In this document: piece after piece, positions 25,954 to 34,129 of the stretch
How the letters are laid out: each line of letters starts with the position of its first letter
How positions within the stretch are numbered: position 1 is the stretch's first letter
From: Amorphoplanes friuliensis DSM 7358
GTDB lineage: Bacteria > Actinomycetota > Actinomycetes > Mycobacteriales > Micromonosporaceae
Assembly: GCF_000494755.1 (NCBI RefSeq)
Contig: NC_022657.1
Coordinates: forward strand, 3,076,001 to 3,140,000
DNA: 64,000 bases
Direction of reading: 5' to 3'
The notes under the pieces: model-generated
What the model was told of the DNA's origin: nothing
The model's database searches: none
What the model saw: the letters and a program-made list of their open reading frames with translations, nothing else
Translations under genes and position numbers: made by a program

Positions 25954-26822
25954 AGCCCGGCGTACGTCTGGCGAACGCGTTCTACGTGATGGTGCTGCCG
26001 GCTTTCCTGCTCTTTTTCATCTTCCACACCATCCCCGTCATCCAGGGCATCTATTACAGCTTCACCGATTCACCCGGGTACGGGCCGGCGAACTTCGTCG
26101 GGCTGAGGAACTACATCGCACTGTTCACCGATCCGCGGGTGCTGCACGCGTACTGGTTCACGTTTCTGATCGCGGCCGTGGCCACCGTTCTGGTCAACAT
26201 CGTGTCGCTGGCGATCGCGGTCGGTCTCAACGGCCGGATCAAGTTCAAGAACGGGCTGCGCGGCATCTACTTCATCCCGAACGTGCTGGCCATCCTGGTC
26301 GTCGGGTACATCTTCAACTACCTGTTCTCGAACTCGGTGCCCGCGCTGGCCACGAAGATCGGCATCGACTCGCTGTCGACGTCGTTGCTGACCAAGGCGA
26401 GCACCGCGTGGATCGCGATCGTGATCCTGGCGGTCTGGCAGTCCGCCGCCTTCAACATCATCATCTACATCGCCGGGCTGCAGACCGTGCCGACCGAGAT
26501 GTACGAGGCCTCCAACCTCGACGGTGCGTCCGCGTGGCGGCAGTTCCGCAGCATCACGTTCCCGATGATCGCCGGCTTCTTCACCATCAACATGGTGCTG
26601 TCGCTCAAGGGCTTCCTGCAGATCTTCGACCACATCGTCGCCCTCACCGGCGGCGGTCCCGGCACCGACACCGAGTCGGTGGCCCTGCTGATCTACAAGG
26701 GCGGCTTCCAGGGCGGCGAGTACGGATACCAGAGCGCCAACTCGGTCATCTTCTTCATCGTCATCGTCGGGTTCTCCATCGTTCAGCTGCGCGTGCTGCA
26801 GCGCCGGGAGGTAGAGGTCTGA
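25950..26822 (+). CDS. Sugar ABC permease, MalF-like
   Basis: A 290-residue inner-membrane permease with six helices, the first of a heterodimeric sugar-import channel. The EAA loop, YEASNLDGASAWRQFRSITFPMI, carries the EAA-x3-G signature that docks to the ATPase (E-A-S and G visible). The start ATG 25950 overlaps the stop of the binding-protein gene (ATGA), and its own stop overlaps the next permease start (TGATG), so the three genes are coupled in one operon. The sequence PVIQGIYYSFTDSPGYGP after TM1 is typical of MalF/UgpA-type members. Confidence 0.92.
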   Translation: MKPGVRLANAFYVMVLPAFLLFFIFHTIPVIQGIYYSFTDSPGYGPANFVGLRNYIALFTDPRVLHAYWFTFLIAAVATVLVNIVSLAIAVGLNGRIKFKNGLRGIYFIPNVLAILVVGYIFNYLFSNSVPALATKIGIDSLSTSLLTKASTAWIAIVILAVWQSAAFNIIIYIAGLQTVPTEMYEASNLDGASAWRQFRSITFPMIAGFFTINMVLSLKGFLQIFDHIVALTGGGPGTDTESVALLIYKGGFQGGEYGYQSANSVIFFIVIVGFSIVQLRVLQRREVEV

Positions 26823-27667
26823 TGGCCACCACGCTTCGCCGCCGGCAGGACGGCCCCGGCATCAACTGGTGGCTCACAGCGCTGCTCATGGTGCTGGCGC
26901 TGACCATCGCCGTTCCGCTGTACTTCGCCGTTGTCACCGCCCTGAAGACCACGGATCAGCTCGGGGGTACGGGATTCGGCCTGCCCACCGACATCCGGTG
27001 GGCCAACTTCGCCGACGCCTGGCGGCTCACCGATTTTCCCCGTACGGCTCTCAACAGCGCCGTCATCACCGTCGGCGCGGTCGTACTGACCCTGCTGACG
27101 AACTCGATGGTCGCGTACGCGATCGCCCGCAACATGCACCGGCGCCTGTTCAAGATCCTGTACTACTACTTCGTCTCGGCGCTGTTCGTCCCGTTCCCGA
27201 TCATCATGCTGCCGGTCGCGAAGGAGACGGCGATCCTGCACCTGGACAACCGGGTCGGGCTGGTCCTGCTGTACGTCGTGTACGGCCTGGCGTTCAACAT
27301 CTTCATCTTCACGGCCTACATCAACAGCATCCCGCAGGCCCTCGAGGAGGCCGCGGTCATCGACGGCGCGTCCACCTGGCAGGTGTTCTGGAGGGTCATC
27401 TTCCCGCTGATGGCCCCGATGAACGCCACGGTCGGCATCCTGACCTGCCTGTGGGCCTGGAACGACTTCCTGCTGCCCCTGGTCATCCTCTCCGACCCCG
27501 GATCGGCGACCTTGCCGCTGGTGCAGTACGTGTTCCAGTCCCAGTTCCAGACCAACTATCCGGCCGCGTTCGCCAGTTACCTCATGGCGATGGCACCGCT
27601 GCTCATCGTGTACGTGTTCGCCCAGCGCTGGGTCATCTCCGGCGTCACCCGGGGCGCGGTGAAGTAA
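26822..27667 (+). CDS. Sugar ABC permease, MalG-like
   Basis: A 281-residue permease, second half of the import channel. It has six helices, a periplasmic ALKTTDQLGG segment after TM1, and the EAA loop LEEAAVIDGASTWQVFWRVIFPLM, an excellent match to the MalG/LacG consensus. ATG 26822 overlaps the preceding stop by one base. Operon order is binding protein, MalF-like, MalG-like; no glycosidase, regulator or ATPase follows. The carried sugar cannot be predicted; oligosaccharides from the secreted glycosidases encoded nearby are a reasonable but untested guess. Confidence 0.92.
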   Translation: MATTLRRRQDGPGINWWLTALLMVLALTIAVPLYFAVVTALKTTDQLGGTGFGLPTDIRWANFADAWRLTDFPRTALNSAVITVGAVVLTLLTNSMVAYAIARNMHRRLFKILYYYFVSALFVPFPIIMLPVAKETAILHLDNRVGLVLLYVVYGLAFNIFIFTAYINSIPQALEEAAVIDGASTWQVFWRVIFPLMAPMNATVGILTCLWAWNDFLLPLVILSDPGSATLPLVQYVFQSQFQTNYPAAFASYLMAMAPLLIVYVFAQRWVISGVTRGAVK

Positions 27668-27674
27668 AGCGGTC

Positions 27675-28082
27675 TCACCAGGCGGCCAGGGCAGCCGCGG
27701 CGACGGCGAGCGCCGCGGCTGCCGCCCGTACGCGGTCGGCCCGCACCAACCGCTGGACGATCGCCCGGTCGTGGGCGTCGCCGAGACGGCCGTGGGCCGG
27801 AGCGGCGACGACCGCCGTGACCAGGGCGGCCACCGCGAGCGTGGCCAGCGCGACGATCGTCCAGCCGTCCGGCCCCGACAGCAACGACCACCCACCCGTG
27901 ACGACCAGAGCGCCGTAGACCACCACGACCAGCGGGGTGATCGCCCGGGAGTGCGCGAGGTGCGCGGCCGCCCACTGCCCGGCCGGCACCCGGGCGAGCG
28001 CCGGGTAGACCAGCACGGTCACGGTCACCTGGAAGCCGGCGTGGGCGGCCGTCGCCGTCAGCAGCGCCACCTCGGAAGACAT
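27675..28082 (-). CDS. Small four-helix integral membrane protein
   Basis: A 135-residue membrane protein with four predicted helices (about 5-27, 49-68, 72-92, 112-134) and short charged loops. An N-terminal TATAAHAGFQVTVTVLVYPAL segment and the later AHSRAITPLV stretch resemble small DUF1772-like proteins, but I would not name the family firmly. ATG 28082 is preceded by an in-frame GTG; neither has a strong ribosome site. It is convergent with the sugar permease gene, seven bases apart, and lies downstream of the DUF1348 and CMD genes in the same direction with a gap of 41 bases. Function unknown. Confidence 0.65.
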   Translation of the reverse strand: MSSEVALLTATAAHAGFQVTVTVLVYPALARVPAGQWAAAHLAHSRAITPLVVVVYGALVVTGGWSLLSGPDGWTIVALATLAVAALVTAVVAAPAHGRLGDAHDRAIVQRLVRADRVRAAAAALAVAAAALAAW

Positions 28083-28123
28083 CACCGGCCGAGCAGATCA
28101 CGGACGGCCACCGGTTGCACGCT

Positions 28124-28591
28124 TCAGTGCAGCGGCAGGTCGTCCCCGTGTTCGGCCGCCGGCCGGGTGCCGTGGATGCGTCGCTCGTCCTCGTTGATGC
28201 GGACGTCGTTGATGCTCGCCTCGCGGCGGCTCATGTACCCCGAGGCATCGAACTGCCAGTTCTCGTTGCCGTAGCTGCGCCACCACTGGCCGGATTCGTC
28301 GCGCCACTCGTACTGGAAGCGGACGGCGATGCGGTCGGCGGTGAAGGCCCACAGGCTCTTACGCAGGGCGTAGTCGCGTTCGCGGGCCCATTTGCGGGTG
28401 AGGAAGGCGACGATCTCGTCGCGGCCGGTGAGGAACTCGTCGCGGTTGCGCCATTGGCTGTCCGGTGTGTAGGCGGCGGCGACTCGTTCGGGGTCACGGC
28501 TGTTCCAGGCGTCCTCGGCGGCCTGGACCTTGGCCCGCGCGCCGGCCTCGTCGAACGGGGGCAGCGGGGGACGGGGTGCCGGCCCGGTCAT
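28124..28591 (-). CDS. DUF1348 / NTF2-like protein
   Basis: A 155-residue protein of the DUF1348 family with an NTF2/SnoaL-like fold. The sequence shows [29 protein letters not shown], the [17 protein letters not shown] helix, [21 protein letters not shown] strand pair, and a [10 protein letters not shown] end, all characteristic of this family, in which a conical cavity binds small ligands. No enzymatic activity is established for the family. Its ATG overlaps the stop of the carboxymuconolactone-decarboxylase-like gene (ATGA), so the two are co-translated and probably act in one redox or detoxification response. Confidence 0.88.
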   Translation of the reverse strand: MTGPAPRPPLPPFDEAGARAKVQAAEDAWNSRDPERVAAAYTPDSQWRNRDEFLTGRDEIVAFLTRKWARERDYALRKSLWAFTADRIAVRFQYEWRDESGQWWRSYGNENWQFDASGYMSRREASINDVRINEDERRIHGTRPAAEHGDDLPLH

Positions 28592-29124
28592 GCGGTCACG
28601 ACCGGGAAGTCGATGTCGACGGCGGCTGCCTTGTTGAAGTAATTGGTCAGCACGTTGAGGGCGACGTGACCGACAACCTCGGCGATCTCCCGGTCGTCGG
28701 CCCCGGCACTGCGGACGGCGTCCAGGTCCGCGGTGCTGATGTCGCCGCGGAAGGCGTTGACGGCGACCGCGAAAGTGAGCAGCGCGGCCGTCTTCGGGTC
28801 CTCGCTGGTGGCCTTCCGGGCGGCGCTGATCTCGTCGGCCGGCAGTTTGGCGGCGTGCTCGGCCAGGTACGAATGAGCCGAGAGGCAGTAGTCACAGGTG
28901 TTGTCCTGCGCCACCGCCAGGGCCAGGCGCTCGCGGGTGGCCGCGCTGAAGGCACCCTTGCTGAGCGCGCCCGACAGAGCGAGGTAGCCGTCCAGCAGGG
29001 CGGGGCTGTTGGCCATCGCCCTGGTCATGTTCGGGACCACGCCGAGGCTCTGCTGGACCGCGGCGAGCAGATCCGCGGCCTTGCCGGTGGCGGTGGCGGG
29101 GTCGATCAGGGGCAGGTTGCTCAT
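28588..29124 (-). CDS. Carboxymuconolactone decarboxylase (AhpD-like) family protein
   Basis: A 178-residue CMD/AhpD-like protein. The redox pair CDYC in [20 protein letters not shown] matches the AhpD-type CxxC-x3-H catalytic motif, so a peroxide- or thiol-linked role is more likely than decarboxylation. ATG 29124 has GAGGAG upstream; the frame continues further up only through operator sequence. It is transcribed with the DUF1348 gene and divergent from a CGNR regulator, with three copies of a TCTAACGG-type element between them, so the regulator probably controls this operon. Confidence 0.9.
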   Translation of the reverse strand: MSNLPLIDPATATGKAADLLAAVQQSLGVVPNMTRAMANSPALLDGYLALSGALSKGAFSAATRERLALAVAQDNTCDYCLSAHSYLAEHAAKLPADEISAARKATSEDPKTAALLTFAVAVNAFRGDISTADLDAVRSAGADDREIAEVVGHVALNVLTNYFNKAAAVDIDFPVVTA

Positions 29125-29135
29125 GGTGCTCCTCA

Positions 29136-29218
29136 GTTCTAACGGCACAGGAAAGCTCTTGCCGTTAGATGTATAGCAGTGAGTTCTCACGCTGACAAGC
29201 CAGTGCTACCGTTAGAAC
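29136..29218. promoter_or_regulatory. Triple operator between the CMD and CGNR genes
   Basis: GTTCTAACGG (29136-29145) is exactly complementary to CCGTTAGAAC (29209-29218), and a third copy, CCGTTAGA, lies at 29162-29169. The last copy ends directly at the ATG of the CGNR gene, so its binding would also affect that gene's own transcription. A leaderless transcript is likely there because no ribosome site fits between the repeat and the ATG. Confidence 0.65.
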
Positions 29219-29794
29219 ATGGCAGGGGAATCCGAGCCGCGGCTCGTCCGCCTGATGAACACCATCTGGGCCGACCGTCGCGGCGTGCATGATTCACTCT
29301 CCACCCCCGGCGAGCTGGCGCAATGGTTGAGCGCGACCGGCCTGACCGCGGGGGAGTCGTCAGCGACGGCGGCCCACCTGGAGGCAGCCGTCACCCTGCG
29401 AGATGCCCTGCGGCGGCTGGCTGCCCTGAAAACGGAGGACACGCGGCCGGCTGCGGCGTCCGCGATGCAGGACGTCGAGACCGCCGTCGCCGCGGTCAAC
29501 AACGCGGCAGCCCTCATTCCCGTCCAGCCCGCGCTGGGGTTGTCCGGCGGGAAGTTGCACCTGCGGCCGCGAGAAGCCCCCGCCGATGCCGGCGCCGCCC
29601 TGACCGTCGTGGCTGTCGAGGCCATCGACCTGCTCACCGGGCCGGACGGTGTCCTGAACGCCTGCCACGCTCCCGGCTGTGTCCTCTACTTCGTCAAGGA
29701 CCATCCCCGGCGCGAGTGGTGCTCGACCGCCTGCGGCAACCGCGCCCGGGCCGCACGCCACTACGAGCGCCACCGCCCGGCTAGCGCCCGGTGA
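29219..29794 (+). CDS. CGNR zinc-finger transcriptional regulator
   Basis: A 191-residue protein of the ABATE/CGNR class: an N-terminal stress-related domain (about 10-135) and a C-terminal CGNR zinc finger. The finger reads CHAPGCVLYFVKDHPRREWC then STACGNRARAARHY, giving Cys ligands in C-x4-C and C-x3-C pairs plus the name-giving CGNR. Such proteins are presumed DNA binders. It is divergent from the CMD/DUF1348 operon with three operator copies between, and its 3' end overlaps the convergent TetR gene by 14 bases. The ligand sensed is unknown. Confidence 0.88.
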   Translation: MAGESEPRLVRLMNTIWADRRGVHDSLSTPGELAQWLSATGLTAGESSATAAHLEAAVTLRDALRRLAALKTEDTRPAAASAMQDVETAVAAVNNAAALIPVQPALGLSGGKLHLRPREAPADAGAALTVVAVEAIDLLTGPDGVLNACHAPGCVLYFVKDHPRREWCSTACGNRARAARHYERHRPASAR

Positions 29795-30359
29795 CCTGCG
29801 GCAGCACTGATTCGTACGCCGCGAGCTCATCGGCGACGACGTCGGCCAGTTTGTCGTCGCGTCGGGTGTCGGACCACAGCGAGAAGCCCTCGTAATAGGC
29901 GCGAACCCCGAGGTCGGCGAGTACGCCGGCCAGCCGCCGGTCGCCGAGGCGGGTGGCGAGGGTCGTCTCGAGGGCGGCGGCGATGGCCGAACGTTTGAAG
30001 ATGGCGCGTTCCTTCAGCTCGGGGCTGGCCGCGATCAGGCGATCGATCTGCCGGCCGATCTCCTGCTGTTCGGGCACGTGTGCCTCGCAGAGCGCGAGCA
30101 GTCCGGCGCGCAGAAGGTCGAGCGCGGTGGCGCCCTCGGGCGCTGACTCCACGCCTGCGATGGCCACGGCCACGAGAGCCGGCTGCCCTTGGAAGAGCAC
30201 TTCGCGCTTGTCCGCGAAGTGCCGGAACAGCGTCGTCTTGGTCAGCCCGGCGCGTTCGGCGATCTGTGCGGCCGTCGTGGCGTCGTACCCCTGGTCCGCG
30301 AACAACTCGAGGGCGGCGTGCAGCAGCCTGCCACGCGTATCCGGCTCCCACCGACCCAT
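29781..30359 (-). CDS. TetR-family repressor
   Basis: A 192-residue TetR repressor. The N-terminal HTH reads RLLHAALELFADQGYDATTAAQIAERAGLTKTTLFRHFADKREVLF, with the recognition helix in GLTKTTLFRHF. The C-terminal ligand domain has no recognised subfamily. Two 21-base palindromes fill the intergenic region to the divergent NAD-dependent epimerase gene, so it almost certainly represses both itself and that gene. The effector is probably a substrate or precursor of that enzyme, a small carbonyl or aromatic compound by analogy with similar pairs; this is inference. Confidence 0.92.
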   Translation of the reverse strand: MGRWEPDTRGRLLHAALELFADQGYDATTAAQIAERAGLTKTTLFRHFADKREVLFQGQPALVAVAIAGVESAPEGATALDLLRAGLLALCEAHVPEQQEIGRQIDRLIAASPELKERAIFKRSAIAAALETTLATRLGDRRLAGVLADLGVRAYYEGFSLWSDTRRDDKLADVVADELAAYESVLPQVTGR

Positions 30360-30373
30360 GCCGCGAGCCTACC

Positions 30374-30425
30374 TGATGTGACTTGGTCACATCAGGGTGT
30401 ACGGTGATGTGACCAAGTAACATCA
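30374..30425. promoter_or_regulatory. Two TetR operators
   Basis: Site 1 (30374-30394) is a perfect palindrome with arms TGATGTGAC and GTCACATCA around TTG. Site 2 (30405-30425) has the same arms with one mismatch and is site 1 read on the other strand. Their centres are 31 bases apart, about three helical turns, so dimers would bind the same face. The second site lies 25 bases before the ATG of the epimerase gene. Confidence 0.82.
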
Positions 30426-30450
30426 CTGCTCCTCGAACGGAGTTTCACCC

Positions 30451-31332
30451 ATGCGCGTCTTCATCACCGGAGCCTCCGGTTGGATCGGTTCCGCCCTCAC
30501 CCGGGAACTGCTGGCCGCCGGCCACGAAGTCACCGGGCTCGTCCGCTCGGACACGTCCGCCGACAAGGTCCGCGCCGCCGGCGGTACGCCGGTGCGAGGA
30601 GACATGCACGACCACGACCTGCTGGTGGCGGAGGCCACGAAGGCCGACGCGACGGCCCACCTGGCCTTCACCATCAACTTCGACGAGTTCGACGAGACCA
30701 TCGCCAACGAGGTCAGCCTGATCGGCAGGATCGGCGACGCGATCGAGGGGACGGGCAAGGCCTTCTTCGCCGCCTCGGGCACCCCCACCAGCCTCGGGCA
30801 GATCGCCACCGAGCAGGACGCCCTGGATCCCGAGGGCCCGGCCGGCGCGCGCTCCCGGACCGCCGCGGCGGTGCTCGCGCTCTCCGACCGCGGCATCCGC
30901 TCCGGACTGGTCCGCATGCCACGCACGGTCCACGGTCAGGGTGACCGCAACGGTCTGATCGCCGCCCTCGTCGGTCTCGACCGTCAGCTCGGCACCGCCG
31001 CCTACGTCGGCGACGGCCGCAACCGGTGGCCGGCAGTCCACATCAGCGACGCCGGACGGCTGTTCCTGCTCGCGCTGGAGAAAGCACCCGCCGGTGCCGT
31101 GCTGCACGCCGTCGGCGAAGAAGGTGTGCCGATGCGCGAGGTCGCCGAGGTCATCGCCCGCAAGACCGGCCTCCCGGCCGCGCCCGTCGACCCGGCCCAG
31201 CTGGGCATCTTCGGCGCCCTGCTCGGTGGTGACCAGCCCGCCTCGAGTACGGCGACACAACAGCTGGTCGGCTGGAAACCGACCGGCCCGACCCTGCTCG
31301 ACGACCTCGAAGCCGGCTACTACACCTCCTGA
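30451..31332 (+). CDS. NAD-dependent epimerase/dehydratase (atypical SDR)
   Basis: A 293-residue extended or atypical SDR enzyme. The Rossmann motif TGASGWIGSALTREL at residues 6-20 fits TGxxGxxG, and the following RSDTSADKVRAAG segment suggests NADP binding. The usual YxxxK active site is not evident in this frame; the SRTAAAVLALSDRGIRSGLVRMP stretch occupies that region, as in the atypical branch used by many putative NAD-binding proteins. The C-terminal half resembles those of nucleoside-diphosphate-sugar epimerase annotations. ATG 30451 follows GGAG. It is controlled by the divergent TetR gene; it probably reduces a toxic carbonyl compound. Confidence 0.8.
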   Translation: MRVFITGASGWIGSALTRELLAAGHEVTGLVRSDTSADKVRAAGGTPVRGDMHDHDLLVAEATKADATAHLAFTINFDEFDETIANEVSLIGRIGDAIEGTGKAFFAASGTPTSLGQIATEQDALDPEGPAGARSRTAAAVLALSDRGIRSGLVRMPRTVHGQGDRNGLIAALVGLDRQLGTAAYVGDGRNRWPAVHISDAGRLFLLALEKAPAGAVLHAVGEEGVPMREVAEVIARKTGLPAAPVDPAQLGIFGALLGGDQPASSTATQQLVGWKPTGPTLLDDLEAGYYTS

Positions 31333-31378
31333 TCGTCACCGCGGGACCCGGTCGAAGGACCACTGCCGCCAGGGCCGC

Positions 31379-31984
31379 TCAGGCGCCGACCGGTGGCCAG
31401 GAGAGCAGGGTCAGGTCGGCCACCAGTTGAAGCTCGTCGCGGGTGGTGCCGCCGGCGGCCTGGACGGCGATCCCGTTGCCGACGGTCATCAGGTACCGGG
31501 CGAGGAGGCCCGGGTCGGCGCCGGCCGGCAGGTCGCCGTCGTCGACGGCCCGCTGGAAGCGGTCGCGCAGATGGGCGGTGCCTGATTCGCGCCAGGCGGT
31601 GAGGATGTCACGGGCCTGGCGGCCGGACTCGCCGGTCGCCAGGGCGCCCTGCACGCCGAGGCAGCCGGCGGGGCAGTCCGCGCCGGTGGAGGCGCGGACC
31701 GCCCCGTGCAGGAAGGTGGTGGCCACCTCGCGGGCGGTCGGTTGCCGCAGCGCCTGCGCGAAGTAGGACGCCGGGCCCTCGGTGTACCGCGCCAGCGCCT
31801 GGCGGAACAGGCTCTCCTTGTTGCCGAAGGCCCTGTACATGCTGGTCCGGGTGATGCCCATCGCGTCGGTCAGGTCGTCGAGGCTTGCGCCCTCGTACCC
31901 CTGGGCCCAGAAGACCTGCACCGCTCGTTCGAGGGCTTCGTCGGCGTCGAACGCCCGGGGCCGACCGATCCGTTTGCTCTCCAC
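31379..31984 (-). CDS. TetR/AcrR-family regulator
   Basis: A 201-residue TetR-family regulator. The HTH reads GRPRAFDADEALERAVQVFWAQGYEGASLDDLTDAMGITRTSMYRAFGNKESLFRQAL, an AcrR/YcdC-type HTH with the recognition helix in GITRTSMYRAFG. The ligand domain contains CPAGC, a pair of cysteines often found in this subfamily (TetR_C_11-like). The start is a GTG at 31984; the AGGAGG element is further than usual, so an alternative start is possible. Two 23-base inverted repeats lie between it and the divergent SDR gene, as expected for autoregulation plus control of the enzyme. Confidence 0.9.
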   Translation of the reverse strand: MESKRIGRPRAFDADEALERAVQVFWAQGYEGASLDDLTDAMGITRTSMYRAFGNKESLFRQALARYTEGPASYFAQALRQPTAREVATTFLHGAVRASTGADCPAGCLGVQGALATGESGRQARDILTAWRESGTAHLRDRFQRAVDDGDLPAGADPGLLARYLMTVGNGIAVQAAGGTTRDELQLVADLTLLSWPPVGA

Positions 31985-32000
31985 GGCCCTAGACTACCTC

Positions 32001-32059
32001 CTCGGTACTGATCGGTTCCGAAGTGCTACGCTCCTGTTCGGTACCGAATGATACCGAAG
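32001..32059. promoter_or_regulatory. Two operators between TetR and the SDR gene
   Basis: Site 1 (32001-32023) and site 2 (32037-32059) share arms TCGGTAC and (A/T)CCGAAG around an eight-base spacer; centres are 36 bases apart. Site 2 overlaps the likely promoter region of the SDR gene, whose GTG is 18 bases further. A TetR dimer pair is the expected ligand. Confidence 0.75.
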
Positions 32060-32076
32060 TAAGGGGAGGTAGAACC

Positions 32077-32793
32077 GTGCAGCAGGTTGTTCTCATCACC
32101 GGCGGGACGTCGGGCATCGGCCGGGGTCTGGCGGAGGCCTTCCTGGCCGAAGGTGCTTCCGTGGCGGTGTGCGGCCGCTCGGAGCCGGCGCTCGATCGCT
32201 TCAGCCGGGACCACCCGGAAGCGCTGGCTGTCCGGGCCGACGTGACCGTCCCCGAGGATCGAGCCGCTCTGCTGGAGGCGATCACCGCACGGTTCGGCCG
32301 GCTCGACATCCTGATCAACAACGCCGGTACGTTCGTCGAACGGGACTTCGCCGCGGACGACGCCACCCTGGCCCTCGACGAGGAGATCGACCTGAATCTC
32401 ACGGCGCCCATCGAGCTGACCGGCGAGGTGTTGCGGCGCTGGCCGGCCCTGGAGGCGATCGTGTTCGTGACCTCCGGCTTCGCTCTGGTCTCTCCGACCC
32501 GCGCGCCGACCTACGGTGCCGTCAAGGCCGGACTGCACGGTTTCGCCGACGGGCTGCGCCGCCAGCTCGCACCCCGGGGCACCCACGTGCTCGAGCTGCT
32601 TCCCCCCACCACCGACACCCCGATGAACGCGGGCAAGACAGGCCCGATGATGTCACCGGCCGAGGTCGCGGCGGTGACGCTCAAAGCGCTGCGGCACCGC
32701 CGGCCGATGGCGCTGCCCGGTCAGACGAGGCTGATGCCGGCGATGCTGCGGCTCGCCCCACGGACCCTCGGGCGTATGGTCGCCAAACTTTAA
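32077..32793 (+). CDS. Short-chain dehydrogenase/reductase
   Basis: A 238-residue classical SDR. The cofactor motif TGGTSGIG is at residues 8-15, NNAGT at about 87-91, and the catalytic YGAVK at about 148-152 with Ser in VTSGF upstream. The C-terminal part LLPPTTDTPMNAG is typical of DltE-like oxidoreductases. GTG 32077 has GGGAGG eight bases upstream and the following residues form the Rossmann strand, so it is preferred over an in-frame upstream start that would cover the operators. It reduces or oxidises an unknown carbonyl or alcohol. Adjacent TetR control suggests an inducible detoxification role. Confidence 0.9.
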   Translation: MQQVVLITGGTSGIGRGLAEAFLAEGASVAVCGRSEPALDRFSRDHPEALAVRADVTVPEDRAALLEAITARFGRLDILINNAGTFVERDFAADDATLALDEEIDLNLTAPIELTGEVLRRWPALEAIVFVTSGFALVSPTRAPTYGAVKAGLHGFADGLRRQLAPRGTHVLELLPPTTDTPMNAGKTGPMMSPAEVAAVTLKALRHRRPMALPGQTRLMPAMLRLAPRTLGRMVAKL

Positions 32794-32836
32794 GTTCGAG
32801 TGGCTCGGTGCAACCTGAGCCCTCACCGCTCCGGTC

Positions 32837-33400
32837 ATGGTGAACGTGAGACAACGAAGAAGCTCGGGCGGACCCGAGCGCGACGCAGAGTTCCACGCCT
32901 TTGTCGCCGCACGGCGGGGCGCCATGCTCTACACCGCGCGGTTGCTGACCGCCGGTGACGCCCATCTGGCCGAGGATCTGGTGCAGACGGCGCTGACCAA
33001 GCTGTACGTGTCCTGGGCGTCCTACCGCCGGGCGGACAACCCGGAGGGGTACGTCCGCCGGACGCTGGTCAACGCCCTGACCGACGAGCGCAAGCGGGTC
33101 TGGCGGTTCGGTCGCCCGGTGGCCGAGGTCCCCGAGCCGTCGGCCCCGGGCGCGCCCACCTCCGACGGCGACCAGGAACTGTCCCAGGCGCTGCGGGCGC
33201 TGCCGCCCCGGATGCGTGCCGTGGTGATCTTCCGTTTTGTGCACGATCTCGACGTGGCGCAGACGGCGGAGGCGCTCGGCTGCTCGGCCGGCACGGTTAA
33301 GAGCCAGACCGCGCGGGCGCTCGACAAGTTGCGGGCCTCGCTACGGCTGCCCGCCACCTCGATCTTTTTCGAACACCAGCAGCAAGGAGCAGGACGATGA
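32837..33400 (+). CDS. SigE-family ECF RNA polymerase sigma factor
   Basis: A 187-residue ECF sigma factor of the SigE (TIGR02983-like) group. Region 2 reads FVAARRGAMLYTARLLTAGDAHLAEDLVQTALTKLYVSWA, followed by the NPEGYVRRTLVNALTDERKR segment characteristic of this group, a proline-rich linker, and region 4 with LRALPPRMRAVVIFRFVHDLDVAQTAEALGCSAGTVKSQTARAL. ATG 32837 has no strong ribosome site. The stop overlaps the next ATG (ATGA), coupling it to a membrane protein that is likely its anti-sigma or sensor. Confidence 0.92.
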   Translation: MVNVRQRRSSGGPERDAEFHAFVAARRGAMLYTARLLTAGDAHLAEDLVQTALTKLYVSWASYRRADNPEGYVRRTLVNALTDERKRVWRFGRPVAEVPEPSAPGAPTSDGDQELSQALRALPPRMRAVVIFRFVHDLDVAQTAEALGCSAGTVKSQTARALDKLRASLRLPATSIFFEHQQQGAGR

Positions 33401-34122
33401 GTGATTTGCGTACCCGGATCGAGCAGCTCGGCGGTCCCATCGAGGCAGCCTCGGAGGACGCCATCGTGGCCGACATCGCCCGTGGCCGCCGCGCCGTGCG
33501 GCGTCGCCGGACCGTGACTGCCGCCGCCGGATCGGCTTTCGGCGTTGCCGCGATCGTGGCGGCCGTCTCCCTGGCCGGCACCGGCACGGGCCCCGGCGCG
33601 GGTCCCGCTGCGGCGCCCGTACCCGCAGTGGTCACGAATGCGGCCGGCAACCTGAAGCTGGTCGCCTATCGCGGTGACCAGTCCCGCTGGTTCACGATCG
33701 ACAAGGTGCCCGAGGGCTTCTTCATCCAGCACGACTACTACGGCGGCCTCACCCTCGCCCCCGAGAAGGCCCGGAACCGCCCGGCCGGCATCAAGCCGTC
33801 GACACCGGCCGGTGAGCTCTACGACCCGCAGATCCTCACCGGCAAGATCGGCATCTACCTGGAGCTCGAGGAGTACCGCGGCGAGCTCTCCGGTGAAACT
33901 CTCACCGTCGCCGGCAAGCAGGCGATCCTGCACCCCCTCGAAGGAGGTACGCAGCAGCTGATCATCGCGGTCACCTCCCAGGTGTACGCGACGATCCAGG
34001 TCGACGTCCCGCTGAGCCGCGAGCAGATCCTCGAGCTCGGCGCCGGTCTGCACGTCCACCAGGACGCCGTCGACCGCATGGCCGCAGCGGCCGGCGTCGT
34101 CCCGGAGAAGATCAAGAAGTAG
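33397..34122 (+). CDS. Single-TM membrane protein, putative anti-sigma partner
   Basis: A 241-residue protein: an N-terminal cytoplasmic part (1-47) ending in RRAVRRRRTV, one TM helix (about 45-68), an Ala-Pro-Gly linker, and an extracellular domain of about 150 residues with no known fold. The layout and ATGA coupling to the SigE-family sigma gene match proteins encoded after such sigma factors in actinomycetes, which are presumed anti-sigma factors. No zinc-binding HxxxCxxC motif is present, so it is not a standard ZAS protein. Function is inferred from context only. Confidence 0.65.
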   Translation: MSDLRTRIEQLGGPIEAASEDAIVADIARGRRAVRRRRTVTAAAGSAFGVAAIVAAVSLAGTGTGPGAGPAAAPVPAVVTNAAGNLKLVAYRGDQSRWFTIDKVPEGFFIQHDYYGGLTLAPEKARNRPAGIKPSTPAGELYDPQILTGKIGIYLELEEYRGELSGETLTVAGKQAILHPLEGGTQQLIIAVTSQVYATIQVDVPLSREQILELGAGLHVHQDAVDRMAAAAGVVPEKIKK

Positions 34123-34129
34123 TCGCCGC

